The notes: generated by a model from the sequence alone, not told the origin. DNA of 64,000 nucleotides from Kitasatospora sp. MAP5-34 (GCF_029894335.1 NZ_JARXZC010000001.1:1-64000); one strand, 5' to 3'; shown: positions 42,093-51,252, counted from the stretch's first letter. Numbers and translations are program-made.

Positions 42093-43373
42093 ATGCATGT
42101 CCTCGTTCTCGGTGGCGACGGATTCTGTGGCTGGCCGACCTCGCTCTATCTGTCGGACCGGGGCCACGACGTGACGATCGTCGACAATCTGAGCCGCCGC
42201 GCGATCGACCTGGAACTGGAGGTCGAGTCGCTCACGCCGATCCGGCCCATCGGCGAGCGGCTGCGCGCCTGGCGTGAGGTGTCGGGGCGCGAGATCGGCT
42301 TCGTCCGGCTCGACCTGGCCACCGAGTACGACCGCCTGGCCGCCCTGCTGACCGAGCTGCGCCCCGACGCCATCGTGCACTTCGCCGAGCAGCGCGCGGC
42401 GCCGTACTCCATGCGGTCCGTCGGGGCCAAGCGCTACACGGTCGACAACAACGTGCGGGTCACCCACAACCTGCTGGCCGCGCTGGTCGCGACCGGTACC
42501 GACGCCGCCCTGGTGCACCTGGGCACGATGGGCGTCTACGGCTACGGCTGGTCCGGGTCCGCGCCGATCCCGGAGGGCTATCTGACCGTCAAGGTGCCCA
42601 CCCCGGACGGCGATCTCGAACGCGAGATCCTGCACCCGGCCAACCCCGGCTCGGTCTACCACCTGACCAAGACCCTCGACCAGCTGATGTTCTCGTTCTA
42701 CGCGGCCAACGACCAGGTCCGGATCACCGACCTGCACCAGGGCATCGTGTGGGGCACCCAGACCCCGCAGACGGTCCGGGACGAGAGGCTGGTCAACCGG
42801 TTCGACTACGACGGCGACTACGGGACGGTGCTCAACCGCTTCCTGATGCAGGCCGCCATCGACCACCCGCTGACCATGCACGGTACCGGTGGCCAGACCC
42901 GCGCGTTCATCCATCTCCGGGACACCGTCCGATGTATCGAGATCGCGCTGGCCAACCCGCCGGCCGCCGGCGACAAGCCGATGGTCTTCAACCAGGTGAC
43001 CGAGACGCACCGCGTGCGCGACCTGGCCAAGCTGGTCAGCAGCCTCACCGGGGTGCCCGTGGCGAACCTGCCCAACCCGCGCCGGGAGGCCGAGGAGAAC
43101 GACCTGGCCGTCCGCAACGACCGCTTCCTCGCGCTCGGCCTGGAGCCCACGACCCTGTCCGAGGGCCTGCTCGACGAGTGCACCGGCATCGCCGGCCGGT
43201 ACCGGTCCCGGGTCGATCTCAGCAAGATCATCGCCAGGTCGGTGTGGCGCCGGGGGATGGAGACCGCCGAGGACCTGCTCACCGAGCTGCCGACAGCCGG
43301 GTCGACGCCCCTGCCGACGCCCCTGCCGACGCCGCTGCCGACGCCGCTCGCCGCGCCCGCTCCGCTTCCGTAA
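42093..43373 (+). CDS. sqdB: UDP-sulfoquinovose synthase
   Basis: 426 residues from the ATG at 42093 (ribosome site GGAGGTGG). This extended SDR enzyme has VLVLGGDGFCGWPTSLYLSD (GxxGxxG, 7-13), DNLSRRAIDLELEVESLTPI, VHFAEQRAAPYSM, HLGTMGVYG with the catalytic Thr145, YHLTK with Tyr189 and Lys193, RITDLHQGIVWGTQT, GTVLNRFLMQAAIDHPLTMH and the PNPRREAEEN motif, all matching SQD1/SqdB along the whole chain. It converts UDP-glucose plus sulfite to UDP-sulfoquinovose. Unusual: a C-terminal tail of PLPT repeats (four 12-bp units) after residue 400. It is divergent from cysHDN. Confidence 0.93.
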   Translation: MHVLVLGGDGFCGWPTSLYLSDRGHDVTIVDNLSRRAIDLELEVESLTPIRPIGERLRAWREVSGREIGFVRLDLATEYDRLAALLTELRPDAIVHFAEQRAAPYSMRSVGAKRYTVDNNVRVTHNLLAALVATGTDAALVHLGTMGVYGYGWSGSAPIPEGYLTVKVPTPDGDLEREILHPANPGSVYHLTKTLDQLMFSFYAANDQVRITDLHQGIVWGTQTPQTVRDERLVNRFDYDGDYGTVLNRFLMQAAIDHPLTMHGTGGQTRAFIHLRDTVRCIEIALANPPAAGDKPMVFNQVTETHRVRDLAKLVSSLTGVPVANLPNPRREAEENDLAVRNDRFLALGLEPTTLSEGLLDECTGIAGRYRSRVDLSKIIARSVWRRGMETAEDLLTELPTAGSTPLPTPLPTPLPTPLAAPAPLP

Positions 43374-43471
43374 GCGGCTCCGCAGCAGGTGGGCACCGGG
43401 CGGCCCTGATACCCCGGTGCCCAGCCGCTCCTGGAGTCTGCACACCCCACACCGCAGGAGAGAAGAGAGAG

Positions 43472-45010
43472 ATGGCCAAGTCGGCGCGACCAGCACGCGG
43501 CATGAACGCCGCGCTCGCCAGCGGCGAGGCGGGGGTCGGAGAGATCAGGCCGGTCCGAACGCCTTTGGGATTCAAGCAGTTGGCGGTCGCGCTGTGCGTG
43601 GCGGTCGGCGGCACGGGCATCGGTGTCTGGAGTTACCACGCGATCGCCTCGCGCCCGGTGAGCTTCAGCGGTGAGGTCACCCCCGACCACGCCTACTACC
43701 TGGACTTCCCCACCACCGGGACGGTGCAGACCCTGACAGTGCGGCCCGGCGACCACGTGAAGGCCGGCCAGGTGCTGGCGACCCAGGTGAGCAGCGTGGC
43801 GGCGGCGAACCTCGCCGCCGCCCAGGCCGCCGTGGCCGCCGACACCGCGTTGGTCGCGGAGGACCGGAACCCGCAGACCACCGGTTCCCAACTGGCCCAG
43901 AACCAGCTGGACGTGGCCAAGGCCCAGGCAGCGGCCGACAGTGCGCAGGGCGCCCTGGCGCTCGTCCAGAACAGCGCGCAGAACGCCGTCACCGCCCAGA
44001 CGGCGGTGGTCGGCTCCGACCAGACGACGCTGGACAACGACACCACGCGCTATGCGCAGTACTGCTCCACACCGGCTCCCGGGGCGTCCCCGGGCGCCTC
44101 GCCGGCTGCGTTGATGCCGTACGGGTCGGTACCGGTCGGGTCGGTACCCTCCGGGCCCGACCCGAAGCGCTCGCCGTCGCCATCCGCATCGGTGCCGTCG
44201 CGGTCGCCCTCGCCCTCTCCTTCGCGGTCCTCGCCCGCGCCTTCGCCCTCGCCGTCCGGCTCGACCCCGGCGGAGGAGCAGTTCTGCCAGGGGCTGCAGT
44301 CCCAGATCGACAAGGACTCCGCCGCGCTCGCCCTGGCCAAGGCCAACCTGGGCACGATCCAGTCCTCGAACCAGGCGCAGGAGCAGCAGGACGTGGGCAG
44401 CATGTCCCGGAGCCAGTCCGTACTCCAGGCGGCCCAAGCCCGGGTCGGTGCCCAGGGCACCGCCCTCACCCCGGCCGCCATCGCCCAGGCCCAGTCGCAG
44501 CTGGCGTCGGCCCAGGCCCAACTGGCTGCGGACGAACTGGCGTTGCGGCAGACCTCGATCGTCGCACCGGCGGACGGGATCGTGGCGGACACGGCCGGAG
44601 CCGCAGGCGACATCGTCGGCCCCGAAGGCGTGCACAGCTATGCGGGCCCGGCGGCGCAGTCCGGCACGCTGGTGAACCAGGAGCCCGGGATGCAGTTGTT
44701 CGTCCCCAGCGCCGCCCCCGGCAGCGGCTCCACCGACAAGCCCGCCTACTCCGCTTTGATCACGGTGTACTCGGGTGCGCTGAGCGTCACCGCCCAGCTG
44801 CCCGAGTCCGAGATAGCGGGCACCCACCAGGGTCAGGCCGCCACCCTGGCCATCACGGCCACCGGCCGGTCCGTCCCCGGCCGGGTCAGCCGGATCCTGC
44901 TCGACCCGGCCCGGGTACCCAGCGCGACCTACTACGACGTCACGATCACCATGGACACCCAGCAGCCGGACATCCTGCCCGGCATGTCGGTCGACGTGGC
45001 CCTGTCCTGA
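43472..45010 (+). CDS. HlyD/MacA-type membrane fusion protein
   Basis: 512 residues; AGGAGAGAAGAGAGAG precedes the ATG. One membrane helix (about residues 35-53) follows a short cytoplasmic part. Then comes the biotinyl-lipoyl half VQTLTVRPGDHVKAGQVLAT, a long Ala/Gln-rich coiled coil interrupted by a 90-residue Ser/Pro-rich insertion (about 190-265), the returning lipoyl half TSIVAPADGIVADTAGAAGD, and a beta-barrel part (AQLPESEIAGTHQGQAATLA). It is the adaptor of an efflux or secretion system, 98 bp after sqdB and probably cotranscribed. No ABC or RND pump gene is adjacent. Confidence 0.85.
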   Translation: MAKSARPARGMNAALASGEAGVGEIRPVRTPLGFKQLAVALCVAVGGTGIGVWSYHAIASRPVSFSGEVTPDHAYYLDFPTTGTVQTLTVRPGDHVKAGQVLATQVSSVAAANLAAAQAAVAADTALVAEDRNPQTTGSQLAQNQLDVAKAQAAADSAQGALALVQNSAQNAVTAQTAVVGSDQTTLDNDTTRYAQYCSTPAPGASPGASPAALMPYGSVPVGSVPSGPDPKRSPSPSASVPSRSPSPSPSRSSPAPSPSPSGSTPAEEQFCQGLQSQIDKDSAALALAKANLGTIQSSNQAQEQQDVGSMSRSQSVLQAAQARVGAQGTALTPAAIAQAQSQLASAQAQLAADELALRQTSIVAPADGIVADTAGAAGDIVGPEGVHSYAGPAAQSGTLVNQEPGMQLFVPSAAPGSGSTDKPAYSALITVYSGALSVTAQLPESEIAGTHQGQAATLAITATGRSVPGRVSRILLDPARVPSATYYDVTITMDTQQPDILPGMSVDVALS

Positions 45011-45121
45011 CCAGGAGCCCGGCACTCCCGCCGCCCACCCCTCGGCCGGGGCCCCAGGCCCACCCCTCAACCGGCTGAAACAACCGCCAGGACTGCCGGA
45101 CTGCCGTATTAGCTTGGGGAC

Positions 45122-46471
45122 ATGACCAATTCGCGCTCCTTCGCAGTCCGGGGTCGGTGGTGGCCCGGCGCGGGGTTGCTCCTCTCCCGCGCAGGGCGTC
45201 GCACGCTCGTGGAGTCGCTCTACCTGTTCACCGCGCCGGTGGCGGCTGCGGCCGGGCTCCTGCCGGCCGTCGGCGGGGTGTTCGTGGCGACGGTCGGTCT
45301 GCTGCTGCGCGGCGGTCCGCCGGCCGTGGCCGGTGCGCTGACGCCGGCGCGGTGGTTCGCCGACCTGGAGCGGTGGCGAATCGCCAAGGTGCGCCTGCCG
45401 GTTGCGGGGGCGGACCGCGTGGAGCGGAGGTCCGGGCCGAGGCCGCAGTGGAGAGCCACCGCACCCGATCCCGGGCCGTGGCTCGACGCGGCGCACGCGG
45501 TGGTGGTGCTCCCCGTCGCCCTGGTCACCTCGGCGCTGACGGCGCTGTGGTGGTTCGTCGCTCTCGCCGGCGCGACGTGTGCCCTGCGTGGCCGGTACGC
45601 GTCGTCCGAGTCGCTGCGGCCGATGTCCCTGAACGCGGGCAGCGCCCAGTCGCACCTCAGCGTGAGCCTTGGGCTGTCGTCGCCGGTCGGGCGGGTTGCC
45701 TTCGGGACCACGCTCGGCCTGCTGCTGCTGTTCACCCTGCCGCTCGTGACCCGGGTGTGCGTCGCCGCCCAGACCGCACTGGGACAGGCGTTGCTCTTCG
45801 ACGCGTCCGCGTTGCACCGCAGGATCAGCGGGCTGGAACAGGAGCGGGACGCGGCCCGCGCGCAGACCGTCGCCGCTGCGGCGGCCGAGACGACCGCGCT
45901 GCGCCGACTCGAACGCGACCTCCACGACGGACCGCAGCAGCGACTGGTCCGCCTGGCGATGGAACTGGGCCGCGCCCAGCGCTACTTCGACAGCAGGCCG
46001 GAGGCGGTCCGGGCGGCCCTGGCCGACGCGATCGTCCAGACCCAGGAGGCGCTGGAGGAGTTGCGGGCCCTGTCGCGTGGCATCGCTCCACCGATCCTCG
46101 TCGACCGTGGCCTGCTCGAGGCGCTCACCGCGCTGGCCGCGCGCTCGACCGTCCCCGCCGAACTCGACACCGCCCCGCTGAACCGTAGGCTGGAGACGGG
46201 AGTTGAGACCGCCGCGTATTTCGTGATCGCGGAGAGCCTGACCAACGTGGCCAAGCACAGCCACGCCCGCCGGTGTGTGATCGGACTACGCCACAGTGAG
46301 GAAACGTTGAGGGTCTGGGTGACGGACGACGGAGTGGGCGGTGCGGCGCTGGACAAGGGCCACGGCCTGCGGGGACTGGACGAGCGGGCGCACGCCGTCG
46401 GCGGTCGGCTGCAGGTCAGCAGTCCCGCCGGCGGCCCGACGACGATCACCGCCGAACTGCCGTGCTGCTGA
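45122..46471 (+). CDS. NarL-type sensor histidine kinase
   Basis: 449 residues. TAGCTT lies 6 nt before the ATG, so translation is probably leaderless. The N-terminus (about 30-75, 125-145 and 195-220) has membrane helices. A short coiled coil leads into the HisKA_3 box LERDLHDGPQQRLVRLAMEL with the phosphorylated His, and the HATPase_c domain shows NVAKHSHA (N-box), VWVTDDGVGGA (D-box) and GHGLRGLDERAHAVGGRLQV (G-box). It should sense an unknown signal. Its expected response regulator is the broken gene directly downstream, so it is an orphan. Confidence 0.88.
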   Translation: MTNSRSFAVRGRWWPGAGLLLSRAGRRTLVESLYLFTAPVAAAAGLLPAVGGVFVATVGLLLRGGPPAVAGALTPARWFADLERWRIAKVRLPVAGADRVERRSGPRPQWRATAPDPGPWLDAAHAVVVLPVALVTSALTALWWFVALAGATCALRGRYASSESLRPMSLNAGSAQSHLSVSLGLSSPVGRVAFGTTLGLLLLFTLPLVTRVCVAAQTALGQALLFDASALHRRISGLEQERDAARAQTVAAAAAETTALRRLERDLHDGPQQRLVRLAMELGRAQRYFDSRPEAVRAALADAIVQTQEALEELRALSRGIAPPILVDRGLLEALTALAARSTVPAELDTAPLNRRLETGVETAAYFVIAESLTNVAKHSHARRCVIGLRHSEETLRVWVTDDGVGGAALDKGHGLRGLDERAHAVGGRLQVSSPAGGPTTITAELPCC

Positions 46472-47922
46472 GCCCGGACGAAGCAGCGTCCGCATCGCCA
46501 CCGGGCCGTGCGGTCCACGGTCCGCTGCGGATCGTCGTCGCCGACGACTAGGTGCTGCTGCGCGAGGGCCTGGTCCGGCTGCTCGTCGAGGACGGTCACC
46601 AGGTGGTGGCTGCGGTCGGTGACGGCCCCGCCCTGGTCGAAGCGGTGCTCGAACACCGCCCGGACGTCTCGGTCGTTGACGTGCGGATGCCGCCGACCCA
46701 CACGGACGAGGGCCTGCGTGCGGCGATCACCGCCTGCTCGCACCTGCCCGGTGCCCCCGTGCTGATGCTCAGTCAGTACGTGGAGGCGTCCTACGCCGCC
46801 GACCTGCTCGCGGACGGCTCCGGCGCGGTCGGGTACCTCCTGAAGGACGACGCCCGTGACCTGGACGTCCTGCGGCGTGCTGTGGGCGACCGCCGACTGA
46901 CCTACCTCGGCCTGTCCTACGGCTCCTACCTCGGGCAGGTCTACGCGAACCTGTTCCCCGACCGGGTCCGGGCGGTGGCCATCGACGGCATCGTCGATCC
47001 GCAGGCCTGGGTCGGTACGCCCGCCACCGCGAACGAGCCGGTATTCGACCGGATGGGCTCCGCCGCCGCCGGCTACCGCGCACTGCACGAACTGCTGGCG
47101 CGCTGCCAGCGGGCCGGCCGGTCCGTGTGCTCCTTCGCCGACGCGGACACCCAGGCCCGGTTCGACCGGCTGGCCGACCGGCTCCGGAGCCGGCCGCTGA
47201 GCCTGACCGCTCCCGGCACCACGGCGACCACGTACACGTACGCGGACCTGATCGCCGGCACCGGGCAGCACCTGCGCGACCCCGACGGGTACCGGGACCT
47301 CTTCGCGGACCTGACCGACCTGGCGCAGCTCACCGCGCCCGGCGGGGCGGGCCCCGACCAGGCCGACGTGGTGCGGCGCTTCCTGCTCCGCCACCCGAAG
47401 GAACCGTCCGGGCCCGGCTACGACAACCGCCTCGAAGCCGTGTCCGGCGTGCTCTGCGCCGACAGCCTGCACGCTGCGGACGCCGCCTCCTGGCCCGCAG
47501 CCGCCGCTGCTGCCGACCGCCGCACCCCGTATTTCGGAGCGGAATGGGCCTGGGCATCCGTCCAGTGCGCGCGGAACACCTGGACGGCGGAGGACGAGGA
47601 CGTCTACCGAGGGCCCTTCGACCGCCGCACCGCCGCGCCTGTTCTGGTGGTCGGCAGCACATGGGACCCGGCCACCAGTTACGACAGCGCGGTCAAGGTG
47701 GCGCGGCTGCTGCCCGACAGCCGCCTGGTCTCCAGCGACAACTGGGGGCACGAGGCTCTGCTGACGTCCGCGTGCGTCACGAACACGATGTACGACTATC
47801 TGCTCCGCCCACTGGCTCCGGCACCGAAGACCACCTACTGCCGTGGCGACATCCAGCCCTTCGCTGCGTCCACCCCCCGAACTGGCAGCGGTGGTGGCGC
47901 CACCGCAGCAAGCCAACTCTAA
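46462..47922 (+). pseudogene. response regulator/peptidase chimera with internal stop
   Basis: Overlapping the kinase end, a GTG frame gives LRIVVADD, then TAG at 46549-46551, then VLLREGLVRLLVEDGHQVVA, VSVVDVRMPPTHTDEGLRAA and GAVGYLLKDD, a NarL-type receiver domain with its phospho-Asp (VVDVRMP) and Lys (LLKD). Right after the Lys the frame continues as ARDLDVLRRAVGDRRLTYLG, LSYGSYLGQVYANLFPDRVR, which is the middle of an S33-type tripeptidyl aminopeptidase with Ser nucleophile (LSYGS), Asp (STWDPATSYD) and His (NWGHEALL). The LuxR output domain and the peptidase N-terminus with signal are missing. It is a deletion fusion, dead. Confidence 0.82.
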
Positions 47923-47933
47923 TGATGAGAGAG

Positions 47934-47951
47934 TACTTGCATAACGAAGTA
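47934..47951 (+). promoter_or_regulatory. inverted repeat upstream of the hydrolase gene
   Basis: TACTT-N8-AAGTA forms a perfect dyad in a low-GC promoter segment about 80 bp before the hydrolase start. Such short spaced palindromes are typical of MarR/HxlR or TetR operators. No matching regulator gene is next to it. Confidence 0.4.
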
Positions 47952-48030
47952 GGAGTGTCCTATGGTCATGACAGTTGACTCTCGCAAGGAGGGCTGACTG
48001 CTATCAGTCCGACGACAAGGAACCGCCACC

Positions 48031-48849
48031 ATGACCGTCACCGCCCCCACCACCACCCGCACCATCGACCTGCGCAACGGCCTGACCCTCACGGTCCAGG
48101 AGTTCGGCGAGAACACCGACGGCACCGGCGTGCTGATGCTGCATGGCGGCGCCGGACCTCGCTCGATGGCCGGTTTCGCCGCCGGCATGTCCCAGCATGC
48201 CTACGTGGTCGTCCCGACCCACCCCGGATTCGACGGCACGCCGCGACCGGACTGGGCCGACACCGTGGCCGACCTGGCCACCGCCTACCTGGACCTGCTC
48301 GACGCACTCGGCCTGCATGGCGTGATGGTGGCCGGCAGCTCGGTCGGCGGCTGGATCGCCGCAGAGATGGGACTGCGCGACAACCGGGGAGCCATCAGCG
48401 CCCTGGTCCTCCTCGGCTCGACCGGCATCACCCCCGAGCCCCCGCTGGAGATCGCGAACCCCGCCGACCTCGGCCCGGTCAGGACCGGCGAACTCGCCTT
48501 CCACAAGCCCGAGTTCCGCCTCGATCCGGCCGCGCTCAGCGACCAGCAGAAGGCCGTGATGGGCGCCAACCAGCGCACCCTGGGCGTCTACGCGGGCGAC
48601 CCTTTCTGCCACGATCCGAAGCTGCGGGGCCGCCTGCACCGGGTCACCGTCCCGGTCCTGGTGCTGGCCGGCGAGCAGGACGGCATCGTCCCCCTGGCGT
48701 ACGGGCGCGCCCTCGCCGACTCCTTCCCCCGCGCCACCTTCCAGCCCGTCCCGGAGGCCGGGCACTTCCCGCACCTCGAGCAGCCCGGCGCGGTCTTCGG
48801 AGCCATCGGCGACTTCGTCGCCACCGAGGTCAAGCCCGAAGGCAGCTGA
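48031..48849 (+). CDS. alpha/beta hydrolase
   Basis: 272 residues, ribosome site AAGGA 7-8 nt before the ATG. Alpha/beta hydrolase fold: GVLMLHGGAGPRSMAGFAAG (HGG oxyanion strand), VVVPTHPGFDGTPRP, the nucleophile elbow VAGSSVGGWIAAEM (GSSVGG, Ser), LVLAGEQDGIVPLAYG with the acid, and AGHFPHLEQP with the His. The triad is complete. It has no signal peptide, so it is cytoplasmic. The substrate is unknown. It is preceded by a likely regulated promoter. Confidence 0.87.
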   Translation: MTVTAPTTTRTIDLRNGLTLTVQEFGENTDGTGVLMLHGGAGPRSMAGFAAGMSQHAYVVVPTHPGFDGTPRPDWADTVADLATAYLDLLDALGLHGVMVAGSSVGGWIAAEMGLRDNRGAISALVLLGSTGITPEPPLEIANPADLGPVRTGELAFHKPEFRLDPAALSDQQKAVMGANQRTLGVYAGDPFCHDPKLRGRLHRVTVPVLVLAGEQDGIVPLAYGRALADSFPRATFQPVPEAGHFPHLEQPGAVFGAIGDFVATEVKPEGS

Positions 48850-49009
48850 CCGCATACGGCGAGCTGCTGCGCCCCGGCGAACACCAACGCGCCGGGCGCA
48901 GCCTCGGCGGCTTCCAGGGGCCGTCGCACCACGTGATCGGCTCACCGCACGGCATCTCGACGGGCTGGGCTCCGGTCGTGGTGATGCCGGGTGCCGGGTA
49001 CCCGGGCGA

Positions 49010-49543
49010 TCAGCTGGGGAGGTCGCTGGGCCGGACGCGGTAGACCTGCAGGCTGAGTCCGTAGTACTTGGTGGTCTCGCCGACCCACTGCATGCCGATC
49101 CGCTTCGCCATGGCGATGGCGCGGACGTTGTTCGGCCGCGCGACCGCGAAGAGTTCTCCGACGTCCTGCGTGAACGCCCAGGCGATCAACGCGCGGGCGG
49201 CCTCGGTGGCATAGCCCTGGCCCCACGCTCCCGGGGCCAGCTGCCAGCTCACCTCGAGGTCGTCCTCGTACGGCGGGAGCAGCCGGATCCCGAGACCCCC
49301 GACGAGCACCTGGTCGTCCCGGCGCTGCACGGCCCACCGTCCCCGAGGCGGCGGCAGATTCGGCTGCGCCTCCTGCCACGCGTGCAGCACCGAGCGCATC
49401 GTCGCCACGTCGCCGACGCGATCCATCGCCGGGGTGAGCCATCGTGCCACGTCCGGCGACCCGTAGATCGCCAGTGCCTGTCCGGCGTCGTCGACGGACC
49501 AGTCCCGGATGAGGAGCCGATCGGTGGTCAACGAGATCTCCAT
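49010..49543 (-). CDS. RimJ/RimL-type GNAT acetyltransferase
   Basis: 177 residues; GAGGAGG lies 7-8 nt before the ATG. GNAT_3 layout: MEISLTTDRLLIRDWSVDDA at the start, VLVGGLGIRLLPPYEDDLEV, then WQLAPGAWGQGYATEAARAL, which holds the Q-x-x-G-x-A acetyl-CoA loop (GQGYATEA), and the closing VARPNNVRAIAMAKRIGMQW. These enzymes acetylate N-terminal amines of ribosomal proteins or small amines and antibiotics. A single gene with no operon partner; the 160 bp between it and the hydrolase hold nothing clear. Confidence 0.88.
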   Translation of the reverse strand: MEISLTTDRLLIRDWSVDDAGQALAIYGSPDVARWLTPAMDRVGDVATMRSVLHAWQEAQPNLPPPRGRWAVQRRDDQVLVGGLGIRLLPPYEDDLEVSWQLAPGAWGQGYATEAARALIAWAFTQDVGELFAVARPNNVRAIAMAKRIGMQWVGETTKYYGLSLQVYRVRPSDLPS

Positions 49544-49716
49544 GTGCGGAAACCTCCTCGGTATTCCTGATGGACATCATCCTCTCGCCCGTCGGCGTTT
49601 GCGCGAGGAGATCGCGGCCATGGGTGTGATCGGGTCGGCCTTCGCGTTCGGCGTCACCCTGGTGCCGGTCACGTCGATCCTCGGATTCCTGCTCCCGGTC
49701 GCCTCGGCGCCGGGCA

Positions 49717-50943
49717 TCAGGGCGTTGGCGGTGATCCCAAGGCTTCGGCGAAGGGGTCGTCGGACTGCCGCCACCGCTCGGCGCCCAGGGAGAGTTCGGC
49801 GTCGGTGAGCAGGCAGCTGTCCAGCAGCTGGTGCAGTGCGGGGACGTCCAGGTCGATGCCGGTGAAGGTCAGTTCGCAGCGGCGCTCGCCGTAGTAGGGG
49901 TCCCAGAGCAGGGAGGCGAGGGTGCGGCGCTCCGGCGACGCGCTCTGCCACTCCTTGGCGCCCTGCTCCGGCAGCCAGGCACCTGCGGTCTGGATGAACA
50001 GGTGTTCGCCGGCGGACTCCCACCGGCAGATGGAGCCCGGCCGGTTGGCGAGCCACAGGTGCCCGCGTCCGCGTATGACGCCCGTGCAGATCTGTGCCAG
50101 CGCGTCGTGCAGCCGCTGTGCGTGCAGCGGCCGTCGGGAGGACCAGCGGGTGGAGCGGACCCCGTACTCCGGTCCGCGCGGCTGTCGGGGGACAGGCAGG
50201 GGTCCGTGCCGGTCCCAGACGCGGTCGGCATCGAAGAGGTGGCCGCCGAGCAGGGCCGAGATGTCGGGGAGCCGGAGCGCACCGGTCAGCGGATCGTGGC
50301 AGATGTGGGCCATCGAGCTGCGTGGGGCGAGGTGGCGCACCAGTGCGACGGCGCGGGCGGAGGCGGCCGGGTCCGGATCGTTCACGCTCGCGGTCACCAC
50401 GGTGTCGGCGCCCTCGAGATGATGGGCGGCCGTCTCGGCGAGGGTGCGCCGGTCGCCGGGGCCCAGGGCCAGGCCGTGGTCACCGAGGTGGTCGCCGCTG
50501 TCGAGATCGTCCTGGAGCCGGGAGAGGTCGATGGCGACGCCGACCGTGTCGATGTGCAGGTGGTCGGCGAGCGCCTGGCCCCGGGCGTGGCCGTGCACCA
50601 CACCCAGGGCGACCAGGTCGGCCTGCAGGCCGGGCGGGAGTGTCAGCAGCAGGTGCCGGTAGCGGCCGGACCGTGCCAGGAGCAGCAGGACGGGCAGGAT
50701 CGCCGAGGGCAGCAGGTGCGGTGAGCACGGGCGCGCCGGCCTCAGTGAGCCGCCGTCCACCGGCCCGGAGCGCTCGTACACCCGCCAGAAGACCGTCCCG
50801 CCGCAGGGGGTGACCCGCACGGCGAGGACTGCCAGCCCGGGGATCTCGATGCGGGCCAGGTCGGCGACGCAGTCGCGGACGCCGGTGGCGAGTCCGCCGA
50901 GCACGCTGACGGGCAGCCGTCCCGGTCTGTCTTGCGGGCTCAT
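49717..50943 (-). CDS. COG0523-family protein with lost P-loop and CxCC
   Basis: 408 residues from the ATG at 50943 (AGGAGGAG upstream). The C-terminal CobW_C part is clear: [58 protein letters not shown]. In the GTPase half the Walker A position reads GGLATGVRDC (residues 16-25) without GKT, and the metal motif CxCC is absent. It is therefore unlikely to bind GTP or metal in the usual way. It is the third gene after rpmG and rpmE on the minus arm of the zinc-starvation island. Confidence 0.8.
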   Translation of the reverse strand: MSPQDRPGRLPVSVLGGLATGVRDCVADLARIEIPGLAVLAVRVTPCGGTVFWRVYERSGPVDGGSLRPARPCSPHLLPSAILPVLLLLARSGRYRHLLLTLPPGLQADLVALGVVHGHARGQALADHLHIDTVGVAIDLSRLQDDLDSGDHLGDHGLALGPGDRRTLAETAAHHLEGADTVVTASVNDPDPAASARAVALVRHLAPRSSMAHICHDPLTGALRLPDISALLGGHLFDADRVWDRHGPLPVPRQPRGPEYGVRSTRWSSRRPLHAQRLHDALAQICTGVIRGRGHLWLANRPGSICRWESAGEHLFIQTAGAWLPEQGAKEWQSASPERRTLASLLWDPYYGERRCELTFTGIDLDVPALHQLLDSCLLTDAELSLGAERWRQSDDPFAEALGSPPTP

Positions 50944-50976
50944 CCCACTCCTCCTGGACACGGTCGACGGATCTGA

Positions 50977-51252
50977 CTAGGCGTCAGTTCGCTTGTCAGT
51001 ACGGGCTCCGGTGAGTCCGTACCGGCGCTGGAAGCGCTCGACGCGGCCGGCGGTGTCCATGACGCGGGCGTTGCCGGTGTAGAAGGGGTGGCTGGCGGAG
51101 GAGACCTCGACGTCGACGACGGGGTAGGTGTTGCCGTCCTCCCACTCGACGGTGCGGGTGCTGGTGAGGGTCGAGCGGGTGAGGAAGGAGAGGCCGCCGG
51201 TCTTGTCGCGGAAGACGACGGGGCGGTACTCGGGGTGGATGCCGTGCTGCAT
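50977..51252 (-). CDS. rpmE2: 50S ribosomal protein L31, cysteine-free (type B)
   Basis: 91 residues: [60 protein letters not shown]. The type B wording ([10 protein letters not shown]) and complete lack of the CxxC zinc site mark the zinc-independent paralog, which replaces zinc-binding L31 under zinc limitation in actinobacteria. AGGGAGA precedes the ATG. It lies 25 bp after rpmG and 33 bp before the COG0523-like gene. Confidence 0.95.
   Translation of the reverse strand: MQHGIHPEYRPVVFRDKTGGLSFLTRSTLTSTRTVEWEDGNTYPVVDVEVSSASHPFYTGNARVMDTAGRVERFQRRYGLTGARTDKRTDA

Noticed and set aside
42818..46264. A 1148-codon open frame on the minus strand
   Set aside because: It is antisense to sqdB, the HlyD-type gene and the histidine kinase, is Arg/Gly-rich with no domain, and results from high GC in third positions.
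46508..46765. An uninterrupted frame across the response regulator that avoids the TAG
   Set aside because: It encodes Arg/Cys-rich sequence without receiver motifs; the receiver residues are all in the frame that contains the TAG.
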